64,000 nt of DNA from Streptomyces spectabilis (GTDB taxonomy: Bacteria > Actinomycetota > Actinomycetes > Streptomycetales > Streptomycetaceae), in the NCBI RefSeq assembly GCF_008704795.1, contig NZ_CP023690.1:6148501-6212500 (forward strand), written 5' to 3'. Below are positions 18,330 to 27,837 of this stretch, piece by piece (position 1 is the first letter of the stretch; every line of letters begins with the position of its first letter). Both the position numbers and the translations under genes were made by a program. A model generated the notes under the pieces. That model saw nothing but the letters and a program-made list of their open reading frames with translations, made no database searches and was not told the DNA's origin.

Positions 18330-20504
18330 CTACAGGCCGAGGGACCGCTTCAGGAAGTCGACCTGGAGCAGCAGGAGGTTCTCCGCGACCTGCTCCTGGG
18401 GCGTCATGTGCGTGACCCCGGAGAGGGGGAGCACCTCGTGCGGGCGCCCGGCCGCGAGCAGCGCGGAGGAGAGCCGCAGCGCGTGCGCGACGACCACGTT
18501 GTCATCGGCGAGGCCGTGGATGACCAGGAGCGGCCGGTGCGGCTCGGCGGGGTCGACGAGCCCTTCGTCGGCGACCAGGGAGCTGGTGCGGTAGGCCTCG
18601 GGCGAGGTGGCCGGATCGCCCAGGTACCGCTCCTGGTAGTGCGTGTCGTACAGGCGCAGGTCCGTCACCGGCGCCCCGGCCACCGCCGCGTGGAAGACGT
18701 CGGGGCGGCGCAGCACCGCCATCGCCGAGAGGTAGCCGCCGAAGGACCAGCCGCGGATGGCGACGCGGTCCAGGTCGAGCGGGAAGCGCTCGGCGAGGGC
18801 GTGCAGGGCCTCCACCTGGTCGTCGAGGGTGCGGGTCAGATCGCCCTTGACGGCCTTCTCCCAGGCGGGCGAGCGGCCCGGTGTCCCGCGCCCGTCGGCG
18901 ACGACGACCGCGAAGCCCTGGTCGGCGAACCACTGCGAGGTGAGGAAGACGTTCCGCGCGCTGAGCACCCGCTGGGCGTGCGGGCCGCCGTACGGATCCA
19001 GGAGGACGGGAAGCCGCGTTCCGGTGGACGGGTCGTACCCCGTCGGAAGCAGAACGGCGCACGGAATCCGCCGTGCGCCCCCCTCGGTGAGGGTCACGCG
19101 CGGGGTGAGCCCCGGCTGCTGCGCGTGTGAGACGACGGTCGCGAGCTGCTTGCCGTCGCGCAGCACGCGGACCCGTGAGCCGTAGTGGTCGAGAGTGGCC
19201 GAAACGAGCACCGTGACATCACCGGCCCGCACCGCCGAGTGCACCCCGGGCTCCTGCGAGACCCGCTCCACGCCGAGTTCGTTGACGCGGTAGACGTGCA
19301 CCTCGCCGAGGGCCGGATCGGTGGCGGCCTCACCCGCCGACGCCGAGATCAGCACGGAGTCGTCGGTCACGTCGAGCACGGCGCGGACGTGCAGCTGCGG
19401 TCCCGTGAGCGGCCGCTCGCCGACCGCGAGGACCCGTGCGCCGCCCTCGTCCGCGATCCGCACGAGCTGCCCGCTGGGCGACCAGCAGGGCACCCCGGGG
19501 AACAGTTCCAGCCAGTCCTCGTCCTCGTCGGCGTGCACCATCCGGGTCGTCCCGGCGTCGGGGTCCACGGCCAGGTACAGCGCGCTGCGCTGGTCGCGGG
19601 CCTGGACCAGGAGCAGCGGCGCGCCGCTCGCCGACCAGTGCACGCGGGCCAGGTACGGATAGCGCTCGCGGTCCCAGACGACCTCCGTACGGGCGCCGTC
19701 GAGGCCGATCACGAAGAGCCGCACGTCCGCGTTGGGCGTGCCCGCAGCGGGGTACGCGACCTGCTCCGGCTGCCGCTCCGGGTGCGCGGGATCGGCGATC
19801 CACCAGCGCCGCACCGGGGTGTCGTCGACCCGCGCGACCAGGAGCCGGTCGGACTCCGGCGACCACCAGAAGCCCCGGGAGCGCTGCATCTCCTCGGCCG
19901 CGATGAACTCGGCGAGCCCGTACGTCACCGTGCCCGCCCCGGCGCCCTCCGGCTCCGCGAGCGCCCGGTCGGGGCCGCCGTCGGCGCCCGTGACGCGCAG
20001 CGCGCCCTCGGCGACGTAGGCGATGTGCCGCCCGTCAGGGGACGGGCGCGGGTCGATCACCGGGCCCGGCACGGGCAGCTCGCGCGCGGTGCCCGCGCGC
20101 AGCTCCGCGGCGAAGAGGCGGCCCGAGAGGGCGAACGCCGCCAGCTCCACCGCCGCGTCCGTGGCGTATCCGACGACTCCGGCGCCGCCCTCGCGGCTGC
20201 GCTCGCGGCGCGCCCGCTCGGCGGCGGAGAGCTGCTCGGCGGAGCCGCCGAGCAGCGCCCGCGGATCGGCGGCGACGCGCTCCACGGGGGACCCGTCGGC
20301 GGCGAGGTCGAGGACCCAGAGCTGGTTCGCGCGGTCGGTGCCGGACGCGGAGCGGACGAAGACGACGCGCGAGCCGTCCGGCGCGACCGTGAACGCGCGC
20401 GGCGTCCCGAGGGAGAAGCGCTGCGTTCGGGCGTGCAGACGCGGGAAGGACAGCCGCTGCGCGGAGGCGTCGGTCTCGTGGTTCTCGGGGTTCAGGGTGG
20501 TCAT
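18330..20504 (-). CDS. S9-family prolyl oligopeptidase (dipeptidyl-peptidase IV-like)
   Basis: The protein has 724 residues. The N-terminal 440 residues form a beta-propeller of the DPP IV type (TPRAFTVAPDGSRVVFVRS, and the YGLAEFIAAEEMQRSRGFWW region with the paired Glu that bind the substrate amino terminus). The C-terminal alpha/beta-hydrolase domain has the nucleophile in GWSFGGY (Ser587), the acid in HGLADDNV and the His in GVTHMTP. No signal peptide is visible, so it should be cytoplasmic. It probably trims peptides, which fits its place beside two peptide importers although it is on the other strand. The ATG at 20504 has only a G-rich stretch as ribosome binding site. Confidence 0.92.
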   Translation of the reverse strand: MTTLNPENHETDASAQRLSFPRLHARTQRFSLGTPRAFTVAPDGSRVVFVRSASGTDRANQLWVLDLAADGSPVERVAADPRALLGGSAEQLSAAERARRERSREGGAGVVGYATDAAVELAAFALSGRLFAAELRAGTARELPVPGPVIDPRPSPDGRHIAYVAEGALRVTGADGGPDRALAEPEGAGAGTVTYGLAEFIAAEEMQRSRGFWWSPESDRLLVARVDDTPVRRWWIADPAHPERQPEQVAYPAAGTPNADVRLFVIGLDGARTEVVWDRERYPYLARVHWSASGAPLLLVQARDQRSALYLAVDPDAGTTRMVHADEDEDWLELFPGVPCWSPSGQLVRIADEGGARVLAVGERPLTGPQLHVRAVLDVTDDSVLISASAGEAATDPALGEVHVYRVNELGVERVSQEPGVHSAVRAGDVTVLVSATLDHYGSRVRVLRDGKQLATVVSHAQQPGLTPRVTLTEGGARRIPCAVLLPTGYDPSTGTRLPVLLDPYGGPHAQRVLSARNVFLTSQWFADQGFAVVVADGRGTPGRSPAWEKAVKGDLTRTLDDQVEALHALAERFPLDLDRVAIRGWSFGGYLSAMAVLRRPDVFHAAVAGAPVTDLRLYDTHYQERYLGDPATSPEAYRTSSLVADEGLVDPAEPHRPLLVIHGLADDNVVVAHALRLSSALLAAGRPHEVLPLSGVTHMTPQEQVAENLLLLQVDFLKRSLGL

Positions 20505-20673
20505 CCCCCGAGCCTAAGTGTGATGCGCCCCCTGTGTTTCGGTGCTCCGACTCATGTGATTCCACGGATAGTTATGATCCGTAGCGCGTGGTGGGTAGGA
20601 CCTTGCTGGCACGGGTGGAGGACTCCGCCGGCAAGGCAGGGGTGAGGCTCGGGGAAGTGGGAGGTGAACCGGC

Positions 20674-20868
20674 GTGGTGCTCTCGGTCTCGGTGGTGCTT
20701 TTGCTGGCCATCATCGTGGTCATGCTGGTGCGGAAGCAGGGGCTCAAGACGATCCACGCGATCGTCTGCGTCCTGCTCGGGTTCTACCTGGCCAGTTCGT
20801 CCGTGGCGCCAACCATCGACGAACTGTCGACGAACCTGGCTGGCGTGATCGAGGACATCGACCCGTAA
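20674..20868 (+). CDS. Small conserved membrane protein
   Basis: The protein has 64 residues, starting with GTG after GGGAGGTGA. Two hydrophobic segments (about residues 2-19 and 28-46) are separated by a basic loop (RKQGLKTIHA). The acidic tail ends in VIEDIDP. I recognise it only as a conserved Streptomyces small membrane protein. A TATGAT lies 95 nt upstream as a possible -10. It precedes mshB by about 100 nt. Confidence 0.75.
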   Translation: MVLSVSVVLLLAIIVVMLVRKQGLKTIHAIVCVLLGFYLASSSVAPTIDELSTNLAGVIEDIDP

Positions 20869-20972
20869 GGCGCTCTTCATCACCGCTCCCGTGGTGCCGG
20901 CCGACCGGCGCGACGGGGGCGGACGTGCGCCGTGCGGGCGGGGCGGGTGCGCCGGGCTCGTAGGCTGTTCCC

Positions 20973-21881
20973 ATGACGGAACCGCCCGCCCGGCGCCTGC
21001 TGCTCGTGCACGCGCACCCCGACGACGAGTCGATCAACAACGGCGCGACCATGGCCGCGTACGCGGCCGCCGGTGCCCGTGTCACGTTGGTGACCTGCAC
21101 GCTCGGCGAGGAGGGCGAGGTCATCCCGGCGGAGCTCGCGCACCTCGCGCCCGACCGCGAGGACGCGCTCGGCGCGTATCGCGTCGGGGAGCTGGCCGCC
21201 GCGATGAAGGAGCTCGGCGTCACCGACCACCGCTTCCTCGGCGGCACCGGACGCTACCGCGACTCCGGGATGATGGGCGTGGCGCAGAACCACCGCCCCG
21301 GCGCCTTCTGGGCCGCCGACGTGGACGAGGCCGCCGCGCACCTCGTCGAGGTGATCCGCGAGGTGCGGCCGCAGGTGCTCGTCACCTACGACCCCGACGG
21401 CGGGTACGGCCACCCCGACCACATTCAGGCGCACCGCGTCGCCATGCGTGCCGCGGACCTCGCGGCCGATCCCGGCTTCCGCGCCGACCTGGGCGAGCCG
21501 CACGCCATCGCCAAGGTCTACTGGAACCGCGTGCCGCGCTCGGTCGTCGAGGAGGGCTTCCGGGGCCTCGCGGACGCCCTGCCCGGCTCGCCCTTCACGG
21601 CGGTCGCCGCCCTCGCCGACGTGCCGGGCGTGACGGACGACGAGCGGATCACCGCGGAGGCCGGCGGGCCCGCCTTCGGCGCCGCCAAGGCCGCGGCCAT
21701 GCGGGCCCACGCCACCCAGATCGAGGTGAGCGAGCCGCTGTTCGCGCTGTCGAACGGCCTGGCCCAGCCGATCTTCGTCACCGAGTACTACGAGCTGGTG
21801 CGGGGCGAGTCGGGGGCGGCGCCCGGCGCGCGCGAGACCGATCTGTTCGCCGGGCTCGGCACCGAAGGGATGGACCAGTGA
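20973..21881 (+). CDS. mshB: MshB, GlcNAc-inositol deacetylase of mycothiol biosynthesis
   Basis: The protein has 302 residues and belongs to the LmbE/PIG-L zinc deacetylase family. The metal site and general base are seen in HAHPDDE (His15, Asp17, Asp18) and the third zinc ligand in GGYGHPDH. The long specific stretch around [10 protein letters not shown] matches MshB rather than other LmbE proteins. It removes acetate from GlcNAc-Ins, the second committed step toward mycothiol, the actinobacterial thiol buffer. The stop overlaps the next gene by 4 nt (GTGA). Confidence 0.93.
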   Translation: MTEPPARRLLLVHAHPDDESINNGATMAAYAAAGARVTLVTCTLGEEGEVIPAELAHLAPDREDALGAYRVGELAAAMKELGVTDHRFLGGTGRYRDSGMMGVAQNHRPGAFWAADVDEAAAHLVEVIREVRPQVLVTYDPDGGYGHPDHIQAHRVAMRAADLAADPGFRADLGEPHAIAKVYWNRVPRSVVEEGFRGLADALPGSPFTAVAALADVPGVTDDERITAEAGGPAFGAAKAAAMRAHATQIEVSEPLFALSNGLAQPIFVTEYYELVRGESGAAPGARETDLFAGLGTEGMDQ

Positions 21882-22447
21882 GCACGCGATCCAGGGCTTC
21901 GTCGGCCGACAAGTCCGCGACGCCTTCCGCCAAGGCGGCCAAGTCGGCCAAGTCGGCCAAGTCGGCCAAATCCACGAAGTCGGCCAAGTCCGCCAAGGCC
22001 GTGGGGCCCGCCCCGGCCCCGGCCTCCGGTTCCGGCGCGGCGGCCGCCGCCGTGCCCGGCAGCTTCCTCGCCCAGCCGCTGAACGCCGCCCGGCTCGTGG
22101 CGTATGTCGCGCTCTTCCTGCTCGGCGCGGTCGTCGGGGTCGCGGGCGCGCTCGTCCAACAGGGCTGGTTCCCCGGCGGGTTGCTGCTCGCGCTCGCCGG
22201 TGCCGCAGGTGCCTTCTACGGCGGCTCGCGCGCCACCGGCACCAGAGCCGGGGCCCTCGCGCCCGCCGGAGGGTGGCTCGCCGCCGTCATGCTGCTCACG
22301 GCGACCCGCCCGGAAGGCGACTTCGTGTTCGGGGCCGGACTCGGCTCGTACGTCTTCCTGCTCGGCGGCATGGGCGTGGCTGTGATGTGTGCCACGCTCT
22401 GGCAGCGGCCGCAACCGGGCGCGTCCGACGCCCGACTTGGCAAGTGA
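21878..22447 (+). CDS. DUF6113-like membrane protein with lysine-rich repeat tail
   Basis: The protein has 189 residues, starting with GTG within the mshB stop (GTGA), so it is translationally coupled to mshB. Residues 18-41 are made of AKS/AKA triplet repeats (see the repeat entry), giving a strongly basic cytoplasmic N-terminus. Four hydrophobic helices follow from about residue 70 to 180. The family is known only as a conserved actinobacterial membrane protein. Coupling to mshB may only reflect cotranscription. Confidence 0.75.
   Translation: MSTRSRASSADKSATPSAKAAKSAKSAKSAKSTKSAKSAKAVGPAPAPASGSGAAAAAVPGSFLAQPLNAARLVAYVALFLLGAVVGVAGALVQQGWFPGGLLLALAGAAGAFYGGSRATGTRAGALAPAGGWLAAVMLLTATRPEGDFVFGAGLGSYVFLLGGMGVAVMCATLWQRPQPGASDARLGK
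21929..22000 (+). repeat. Eight 9-nt tandem repeats encoding Ala-Lys-Ser
   Basis: Eight consecutive 9-nt units are mostly GCCAAGTCG or close variants, one with ACG for GCC. They encode AKA/AKS/TKS triplets with a lysine every third residue. Confidence 0.85.
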
Positions 22448-22587
22448 CGTACCACTTGAGACCGTGCCCCGCAGGGGTTTGACGCCGGTCACGGGATGCC
22501 TGCCGACGGCGGCCAGTATGGTGGTGCGCGCCGCCGAGCCGCCCGAGTGGTCGAGACGGGCGGCGGAGCCAACCAGGAGAACCTGCC

Positions 22588-24633
22588 TTGAGTCGTGAAA
22601 CTGACAGTTCGTCCTCCGGTCCTCACGGGCGCGCGGGAGCCGCGTACCCGTCGGGGACGCCGCCGTACGGCTCGCCCGCCCAGGGCGTCGGCCCGGACGG
22701 CGGAACGGACGGCGCCGGGCTCGGGCCCGGCGACCGGCGGTCCGACGAACCGAAGACCGAGACCACCCTGACCACCCGGATCCGGATCAACATCCCCGGA
22801 TCGCGGCCCATCCCGCCCGTCGTGATGCGCACGCCGGTCGGGGACGCCGACGGGGACAGAGGCACGGAACCGCAGGGCCTGGACGACACCGCCGCGGGTC
22901 CGGGCCCCCTGGGCGGCCCTTCCTCGGCGCTGTCCGGCCCCGCTCCGTCCGCCCCCGCCCCCGGGGGGACCGTGAACGGCGGTGCCGCTCCGCAGGCGTC
23001 CGCGGGGTCCACCGGAGGTTCCGCTTCCGGCGACGACGGCGGCGAGCCGACGAGCGACTGGTTCGCGCCGCGCAAGGCCTCGCCCAAGGGTCCGTCCACC
23101 CCGTCGGCCCCCGCTCCCTCTTCGGGCACCGGTTCGGGTGACTCCGGCACGGGGGCGTACGACGTGTCCGGCGCCGTGGCGAACGGACCGCTGGGCTCCG
23201 GCGGGGAGCCGCGCCGCGACGACCTCCCGTACTTCCCCGACGGCGACCGGCCCGCCGGGCCCACCGGGGGACCGGTGACCGGGGACGGCCCGATGATCAC
23301 GCCGGAGCCTCCGGCCGAGGCAGGGCCCTACGGCGCCGGCGCCGCCGACCCGTACGGCATGGGCACCGACCCCTTCGCGGGCGGCCCCGCGGGCCCCGGC
23401 GGCCCCGGCCGTCTCAGCGACGACACCGCGATCCTCACGCCGCAGAAGCCCGTGCCCGGCGCGGGCGGCCCCCGGCCGCCCGCTCCCGGGGGCCCCGGTG
23501 CCCCCGGAGGCAACGTCTCCGGTGACACGCTGAACAGCGGCATCCCGGTCGTACCGCCCGCCCAGAACGCGCCGTTCGCGCCCGGCGCGCCCGGCGAGGG
23601 ACCGGTGCCGCACACGCCGCCGAAGCTGCCCGAGCCCGTGCAGCAGAAGGCCCCGGCCGCCCCGGCGTCCAAGAAGGCCAAGAAGAAGGGCCGCAGCAAG
23701 CTCGTCATGCTCGCCGGGCTCGTCGTGGTCGCCGGCTGCGGCGCGTACGGCGCGGGCCTCCTGATGAACCACGCGGACGTGCCGAAGGGCACCACCGTCC
23801 TCGGCGTCGACATCGGCGGCGGCACCCGCGACGAGGCCGTCAAGAAGCTCGACGCGGCGCTCGGCGAGCGCGTCAACAAGCCGCTCAAGCTGACGGTCGG
23901 CGGCGACACGGTCACCCTCAAGCCGGACCAGTCCGGGCTCACGCTCGACAGCCAGGCCACGGTCCGCGCCGCCGCGGGCAGCGACTACAACCCGGTGTCG
24001 GTGATCGGCGGCCTGTTCGGCGGCGAGCGCGTCGTCGAGCCGGAGATGCCCGTCGACGAGGAGAAGCTGGCGGCCGCCCTGGAGCGCGCCGCGGGCGGCT
24101 CCGGCTCCGCCAAGGAGGGTACGGTCAAGTTCGTGCCCGGCAAGGCCGTCGCCGTGCACGGCAGGGCGGGCAAGGGCATCGACGCCGAGAAGGCGTCGGC
24201 CGCGGTCGCGGAGGCGTACAAGAAGCAGGTCGAGACCGGCAGCGCGGGCAGCGTCGCGGTGCCCGTGACCAACCGCAAGCCGACCGTCTCGGACGCCGAG
24301 GTCGACCGGTTCATGCGGGAGTTCGCCAAGCCCGCCATGTCCGGCAACGTCACGATCAAGGCGGGCGCGAGCGAGGGCATCCCCCTCGGCCCCGCGCGGT
24401 CGCTGCCGCAGGTCCTCGGCGTGAAGGCCGTGAACGGCAAGCTCGTCGAGACGTACGACCTCAAGGCGCTCAAGGCGCTCTACGGCAGCACCTACGACGG
24501 CGTCCTGGTCCAGCGCGGCAACGGCAAGAAGACGCCGGTCCAGCCGACGGACGTCGCCCAGGCCATGGGCAAGGCGCTGCGCGGCAAGACGCCCGCCGAG
24601 CGGATCGGCGTGATCGAGACCAACGTGAGCTAG
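22588..24633 (+). CDS. Membrane-anchored peptidoglycan-binding-type (YoaR/VanW-associated) protein
   Basis: The protein has 681 residues, starting with TTG after AGGAGA (no ATG or GTG fits). The first 350 residues are a Pro/Gly/Ser-rich disordered cytoplasmic region. A basic stretch (SKKAKKKGRSK) precedes one membrane helix (about 372-392). The extracytoplasmic part begins GTTVLGVDIGG and contains repeats of the PG_binding_4 type, for example LTVGGDTVTLKPDQSGLTLD. Such domains occur in cell-wall proteins, often with VanW or L,D-transpeptidase domains, neither of which I see here. The role in the wall is inferred. Confidence 0.75.
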   Translation: MSRETDSSSSGPHGRAGAAYPSGTPPYGSPAQGVGPDGGTDGAGLGPGDRRSDEPKTETTLTTRIRINIPGSRPIPPVVMRTPVGDADGDRGTEPQGLDDTAAGPGPLGGPSSALSGPAPSAPAPGGTVNGGAAPQASAGSTGGSASGDDGGEPTSDWFAPRKASPKGPSTPSAPAPSSGTGSGDSGTGAYDVSGAVANGPLGSGGEPRRDDLPYFPDGDRPAGPTGGPVTGDGPMITPEPPAEAGPYGAGAADPYGMGTDPFAGGPAGPGGPGRLSDDTAILTPQKPVPGAGGPRPPAPGGPGAPGGNVSGDTLNSGIPVVPPAQNAPFAPGAPGEGPVPHTPPKLPEPVQQKAPAAPASKKAKKKGRSKLVMLAGLVVVAGCGAYGAGLLMNHADVPKGTTVLGVDIGGGTRDEAVKKLDAALGERVNKPLKLTVGGDTVTLKPDQSGLTLDSQATVRAAAGSDYNPVSVIGGLFGGERVVEPEMPVDEEKLAAALERAAGGSGSAKEGTVKFVPGKAVAVHGRAGKGIDAEKASAAVAEAYKKQVETGSAGSVAVPVTNRKPTVSDAEVDRFMREFAKPAMSGNVTIKAGASEGIPLGPARSLPQVLGVKAVNGKLVETYDLKALKALYGSTYDGVLVQRGNGKKTPVQPTDVAQAMGKALRGKTPAERIGVIETNVS

Positions 24634-24654
24634 CCGCTCCGCTGGATCCGCCGC

Positions 24655-24685
24655 GACGGGCCCGCCGGTCGGCCGCGGGCCCGTC
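24655..24685 (+). terminator. Hairpin after the peptidoglycan-binding gene
   Basis: GACGGGCCCGC pairs perfectly with GCGGGCCCGTC around a 9-nt loop, 21 nt after the stop codon. It ends just before the palindromic operator. Confidence 0.65.
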
Positions 24686-24686
24686 A

Positions 24687-24720
24687 TGACTTCCGCATGA
24701 CATCTGTCATGCGGAAGTCA
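24687..24720 (+). promoter_or_regulatory. 34-bp palindromic operator upstream of the ABC/two-component operon
   Basis: The arms TGACTTCCGCATGACA and TGTCATGCGGAAGTCA are perfectly complementary around a TC centre. Each arm holds two CATGAC-type half-sites 11 bp apart (24685 and 24696; mirrored at 24706 and 24717), i.e. one helical turn. This is what two response-regulator dimers would recognise. It lies 50 nt upstream of the operon's first ATG, and the operon encodes its own LuxR-type response regulator. Confidence 0.7.
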
Positions 24721-24770
24721 CCACACACGACACTGCCGCCGCACCGCTCTGACCAGCGACGATGTTGCAC

Positions 24771-25730
24771 ATGACGACGACAGTGACAACGGCGGCGAGC
24801 CCCTCGGCGGCCTCGGCGAGCGCCGTGCGGTTCGACGCGGTGACCAAGTCCTACGGCGACGTACGGGCCGTCGACGGCCTCAGCCTCGATCTGCGGCCCG
24901 GCGAGACGGTGGCGCTGCTCGGGCCGAACGGCGCGGGCAAGTCGTCCACCCTCGATCTGCTCCTCGGCCTGCGCCGCCCGGACAGCGGCACGGTCAGCGT
25001 GTTCGGCACCGGACCGCGCGAGGCGATCACCGCGGGCCGCGTCGGGGCGATGCTCCAGAGCGGCGGCCTCATGGACGACGTCTCGGTGCGCGAACTGGTG
25101 AGCCTCGCCTGCGCTTTGCACCCGCGTCCGTACCGCGTGAACGACGTCCTCGCGCACGCGGGCGTCACACAGATCGCGGACCGCAAGGTCAACCGGCTCT
25201 CCGGCGGCCAGGAGCAGCGCGTCCGGTTCGCACTCGCCACCGCGGGGGCCAACGACCTGATCGTCCTCGACGAGCCGACCACCGGCATGGACGTCAGCGC
25301 CCGCAAGGCCTTCTGGGCGACCATGCGGGAGCAGGCGGACCAGGGCCGCGCGGTCCTGTTCGCCACGCACTACCTGGAGGAGGCCGACGCGATCGCGGAC
25401 CGCGTCCTGGTGCTGCACCGCGGCCGCCTCCTCGCCGACGGCACCGCCGCCGAGATCAAGGCGCGGGCGGGGGCCCGCAAGGTCAGCTTCGACCTCCAGG
25501 AGCTGACCGGCCCCGGCGGCGACCTCACCGCAGCGCTGCGCGGCCTTCCGCACGTCAGCGCGCTCGACGTGTCCGGGCGCACGGTCCGGCTCCAGTCCAC
25601 CGACGCCGACGCCACCGTGCACGCGCTGTACGCCCTCGGCGTCTACCCCCGCAACCTGGAGGTCGCGGGCCTGGGCCTGGAGCAGGCCTTCGTCGCGATC
25701 ACCGAGGCCGAGGAGGCGAAGGCGGCATGA
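24771..25730 (+). CDS. ABC-2 type exporter ATPase
   Basis: The protein has 319 residues. Walker A GPNGAGKS, Q-loop LQSGGLMDD, signature LSGGQEQR and Walker B LIVLDEPTTGMD are intact, with the His switch in FATHYLEEAD. It is of the DrrA/CcmA drug- or lipid-exporter type with the usual C-terminal 80-residue domain. The start is uncertain: ATG at 24762 and ATG at 24771 are both possible and neither has a clear ribosome binding site. The stop overlaps the permease gene (ATGA). Confidence 0.9.
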   Translation: MTTTVTTAASPSAASASAVRFDAVTKSYGDVRAVDGLSLDLRPGETVALLGPNGAGKSSTLDLLLGLRRPDSGTVSVFGTGPREAITAGRVGAMLQSGGLMDDVSVRELVSLACALHPRPYRVNDVLAHAGVTQIADRKVNRLSGGQEQRVRFALATAGANDLIVLDEPTTGMDVSARKAFWATMREQADQGRAVLFATHYLEEADAIADRVLVLHRGRLLADGTAAEIKARAGARKVSFDLQELTGPGGDLTAALRGLPHVSALDVSGRTVRLQSTDADATVHALYALGVYPRNLEVAGLGLEQAFVAITEAEEAKAA

Positions 25731-26605
25731 CCGGCACCTCCACCACCCCGCGCCCCGGCACCACCCTGCACCCCGACACGACCCCGGAGATCGACGTGAC
25801 CACGGCGACGCACACGACCACGGCACGGGCGGGCGCCCGGCGGGGCGCGGCGGGCTTCTCCTCCGCCGCCCTCGTCACGCTGGAGATCAAGCGCTCCCTG
25901 CGCAACCGGAAGTTCCTGTTCTTCTCGGTGCTCTTCCCGGCGCTGCTCTTCCTCATCACCGCGGGCGGCCAGGACGCCGACGCCACGATGCCCGGCAGCG
26001 GGGGGCTGAGCGTGCCCGCGTACCTGATGGTGTCGATGGCCTCCTTCGGAGCGCTCACCGCCGTCCTGATGGGCAACAGCGAGCGCATCGCGCAGGAGCG
26101 CGAGAACGGCTGGGTGCGCCAGCTGCGCCTGACCAGCCTGCCGGGCCGCGGCTACGTGTTGGCCAAGACGGGCAGCGCCGCCGTCGTCAGCCTGCCGTCG
26201 ATCGTCGTGGTCTTCGTGGCCGGAGCGGTCGTCAAGGGCGTCCGCCTGGACGCCTGGCAGTGGCTGGCCCTGACCGGCTCGATCTGGGCGGGCAGCCTGT
26301 GCTTCGCCGCGCTCGGCGTGGCCGTCGGCTACCTCGCCACCAGCGACACGGCCCGGCCGATCGCGATGATCCTCTACTTCACCCTGTCGGTGCTCGGCGG
26401 CCTGTGGATGCCCTCGACGACCTTCCCGCACTGGCTCCAGACCGTCGGCGAGTGGCTGCCCACGCACGCGTACGCGGCGCTCGGCCGCGCCATCGAGCTG
26501 GGCGGCGCCCCGCACGCCAAGGATGTCGTACTGCTCGGCGCGTACTTCGCGGCCTTCGCCGCGGGCGCGGCCTGGCTGTACCGGAAGGACACACTGAAGG
26601 CGTGA
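25727..26605 (+). CDS. ABC-2 type exporter permease
   Basis: The protein has 292 residues. A Thr-rich cytoplasmic N-terminus of about 40 residues is followed by ALVTLEIKRSLRNRKFLFFS and six hydrophobic helices, with the amphipathic RIAQERENGWVRQLRLTSLP segment typical of ABC-2 permeases. It is translationally coupled to the ATPase (ATGA) and to the kinase that follows (GTGA). The substrate is unknown; its linkage to a two-component system suggests export in response to envelope stress or a drug. Confidence 0.9.
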   Translation: MTGTSTTPRPGTTLHPDTTPEIDVTTATHTTTARAGARRGAAGFSSAALVTLEIKRSLRNRKFLFFSVLFPALLFLITAGGQDADATMPGSGGLSVPAYLMVSMASFGALTAVLMGNSERIAQERENGWVRQLRLTSLPGRGYVLAKTGSAAVVSLPSIVVVFVAGAVVKGVRLDAWQWLALTGSIWAGSLCFAALGVAVGYLATSDTARPIAMILYFTLSVLGGLWMPSTTFPHWLQTVGEWLPTHAYAALGRAIELGGAPHAKDVVLLGAYFAAFAAGAAWLYRKDTLKA

Positions 26606-27837
26606 ACGAACCACTGGACCTCGCGGACCGCCACCCCCTGCAGAGCTTCGGCAGGCCCGTCACGGACCGCCGCGCCGCCCGCGCGAAGGCCGGCTGGATC
26701 GGCATCTGGCTGATCTTCATGGCGGCACCGGTGAAGGACCTGGCCGACGGCGGCCGCTCCACGGCGGCGACGGTCCTCGGCGCGCTCGGGCTCGCCGCGT
26801 TCATCGGGTGCTACCTCACCCTGGTCTTCAGGTACACGACGCGGGTGCTCGCCTGGCGCTGGGCGTACGTGACGTACGCGGCCCTCGTCCTCCTCGCGGC
26901 CGCCCTGTCCACCTGGATGGACTCCGCCTGGCTCGGCCTGTGGGTGTACGTCGCGGTCTCCGCGGGCGCCGTCCTGCCGGCGGGGCAGGCCCTGTGGGTG
27001 ATCCCGGCCGTCACCGGGGCGATGACCGCGATCGGCGTGTACGCGCAGGGCGTGGGCGCCGCGGACCTGATCACCGGCCTCGGCGTGACGACGTTCCTCG
27101 TCGGCTTCGCGATGACCGGCGTCCGCCATCTGATCCGCACGACCGTCCAGCTCCGCCAGGCCCGCGCCACCGTCGCCCAGCTCGCCGCGAACGAGGAGCG
27201 CCTGCGCCTGGCCCGCGACCTGCACGACCTGCTCGGCCACTCGCTGTCCCTGATCACGCTGAAGAGCGAGCTCGCCGGGCGGATGCTGCCCGACCACCCG
27301 GACCGGGCCGCCCAGCAGGTGGCCGACATCGAGCAGGTCAGCCGCCAGGCCCTGGTGGACGTCCGCGAGGCGGTCACCGGCTACCGCAGGCTCACCCTGC
27401 CGGGCCAGCTCGCCGGGGCCCGCACCGCGCTGACCGCCGCGGGCGTCGAGGCCGTCGTACCGCTGGAGGAGGCCCCGGAGGCGCTCGACGAGGAGCGGGA
27501 GGCCGCGCTCGCCTGGGCGCTGCGCGAGGCCGTGACGAACGTCGTGCGCCACAGCGGCGCGAGCCGCTGCGCGGTCACGCTCACCCGGCGCCAGACCCTC
27601 GCGGGCCCGGTGCTCGAACTGGCCGTGGAGGACGACGGCGTGGGCCCCGCGGCGGGCGGCGGCCACGGCAACGGCCTGACCGGGCTCACCGAGCGCCTGG
27701 AGGCCGTCGGCGGCGTCCTGGAGGTGGGCTCCGGCGGCGGACGCAAGGGCCGCGGCTTCCGGCTCGCCGCGCGCGTGCCGCTGGCCGCGGACCCGGCGGG
27801 GGCCGCCGCCGAGGCCGCTCTAGGATCACCCGCATGA
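26602..27837 (+). CDS. DesK/NarX-type sensor histidine kinase
   Basis: The protein has 411 residues, starting with GTG inside the permease stop. An N-terminal membrane region of about six hydrophobic segments (residues 25-165) has no extracytoplasmic sensor domain, as in DesK-like intramembrane sensors. The HisKA_3 dimerisation box is RDLHDLLGHSLS with phospho-acceptor His208. The ATPase domain shows EAVTNVVRHSGA (N-box) and DDGVGP (G-box). It overlaps the response regulator gene by 4 nt. Sensing probably occurs through the membrane or through the adjacent transporter. Confidence 0.9.
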   Translation: MNEPLDLADRHPLQSFGRPVTDRRAARAKAGWIGIWLIFMAAPVKDLADGGRSTAATVLGALGLAAFIGCYLTLVFRYTTRVLAWRWAYVTYAALVLLAAALSTWMDSAWLGLWVYVAVSAGAVLPAGQALWVIPAVTGAMTAIGVYAQGVGAADLITGLGVTTFLVGFAMTGVRHLIRTTVQLRQARATVAQLAANEERLRLARDLHDLLGHSLSLITLKSELAGRMLPDHPDRAAQQVADIEQVSRQALVDVREAVTGYRRLTLPGQLAGARTALTAAGVEAVVPLEEAPEALDEEREAALAWALREAVTNVVRHSGASRCAVTLTRRQTLAGPVLELAVEDDGVGPAAGGGHGNGLTGLTERLEAVGGVLEVGSGGGRKGRGFRLAARVPLAADPAGAAAEAALGSPA

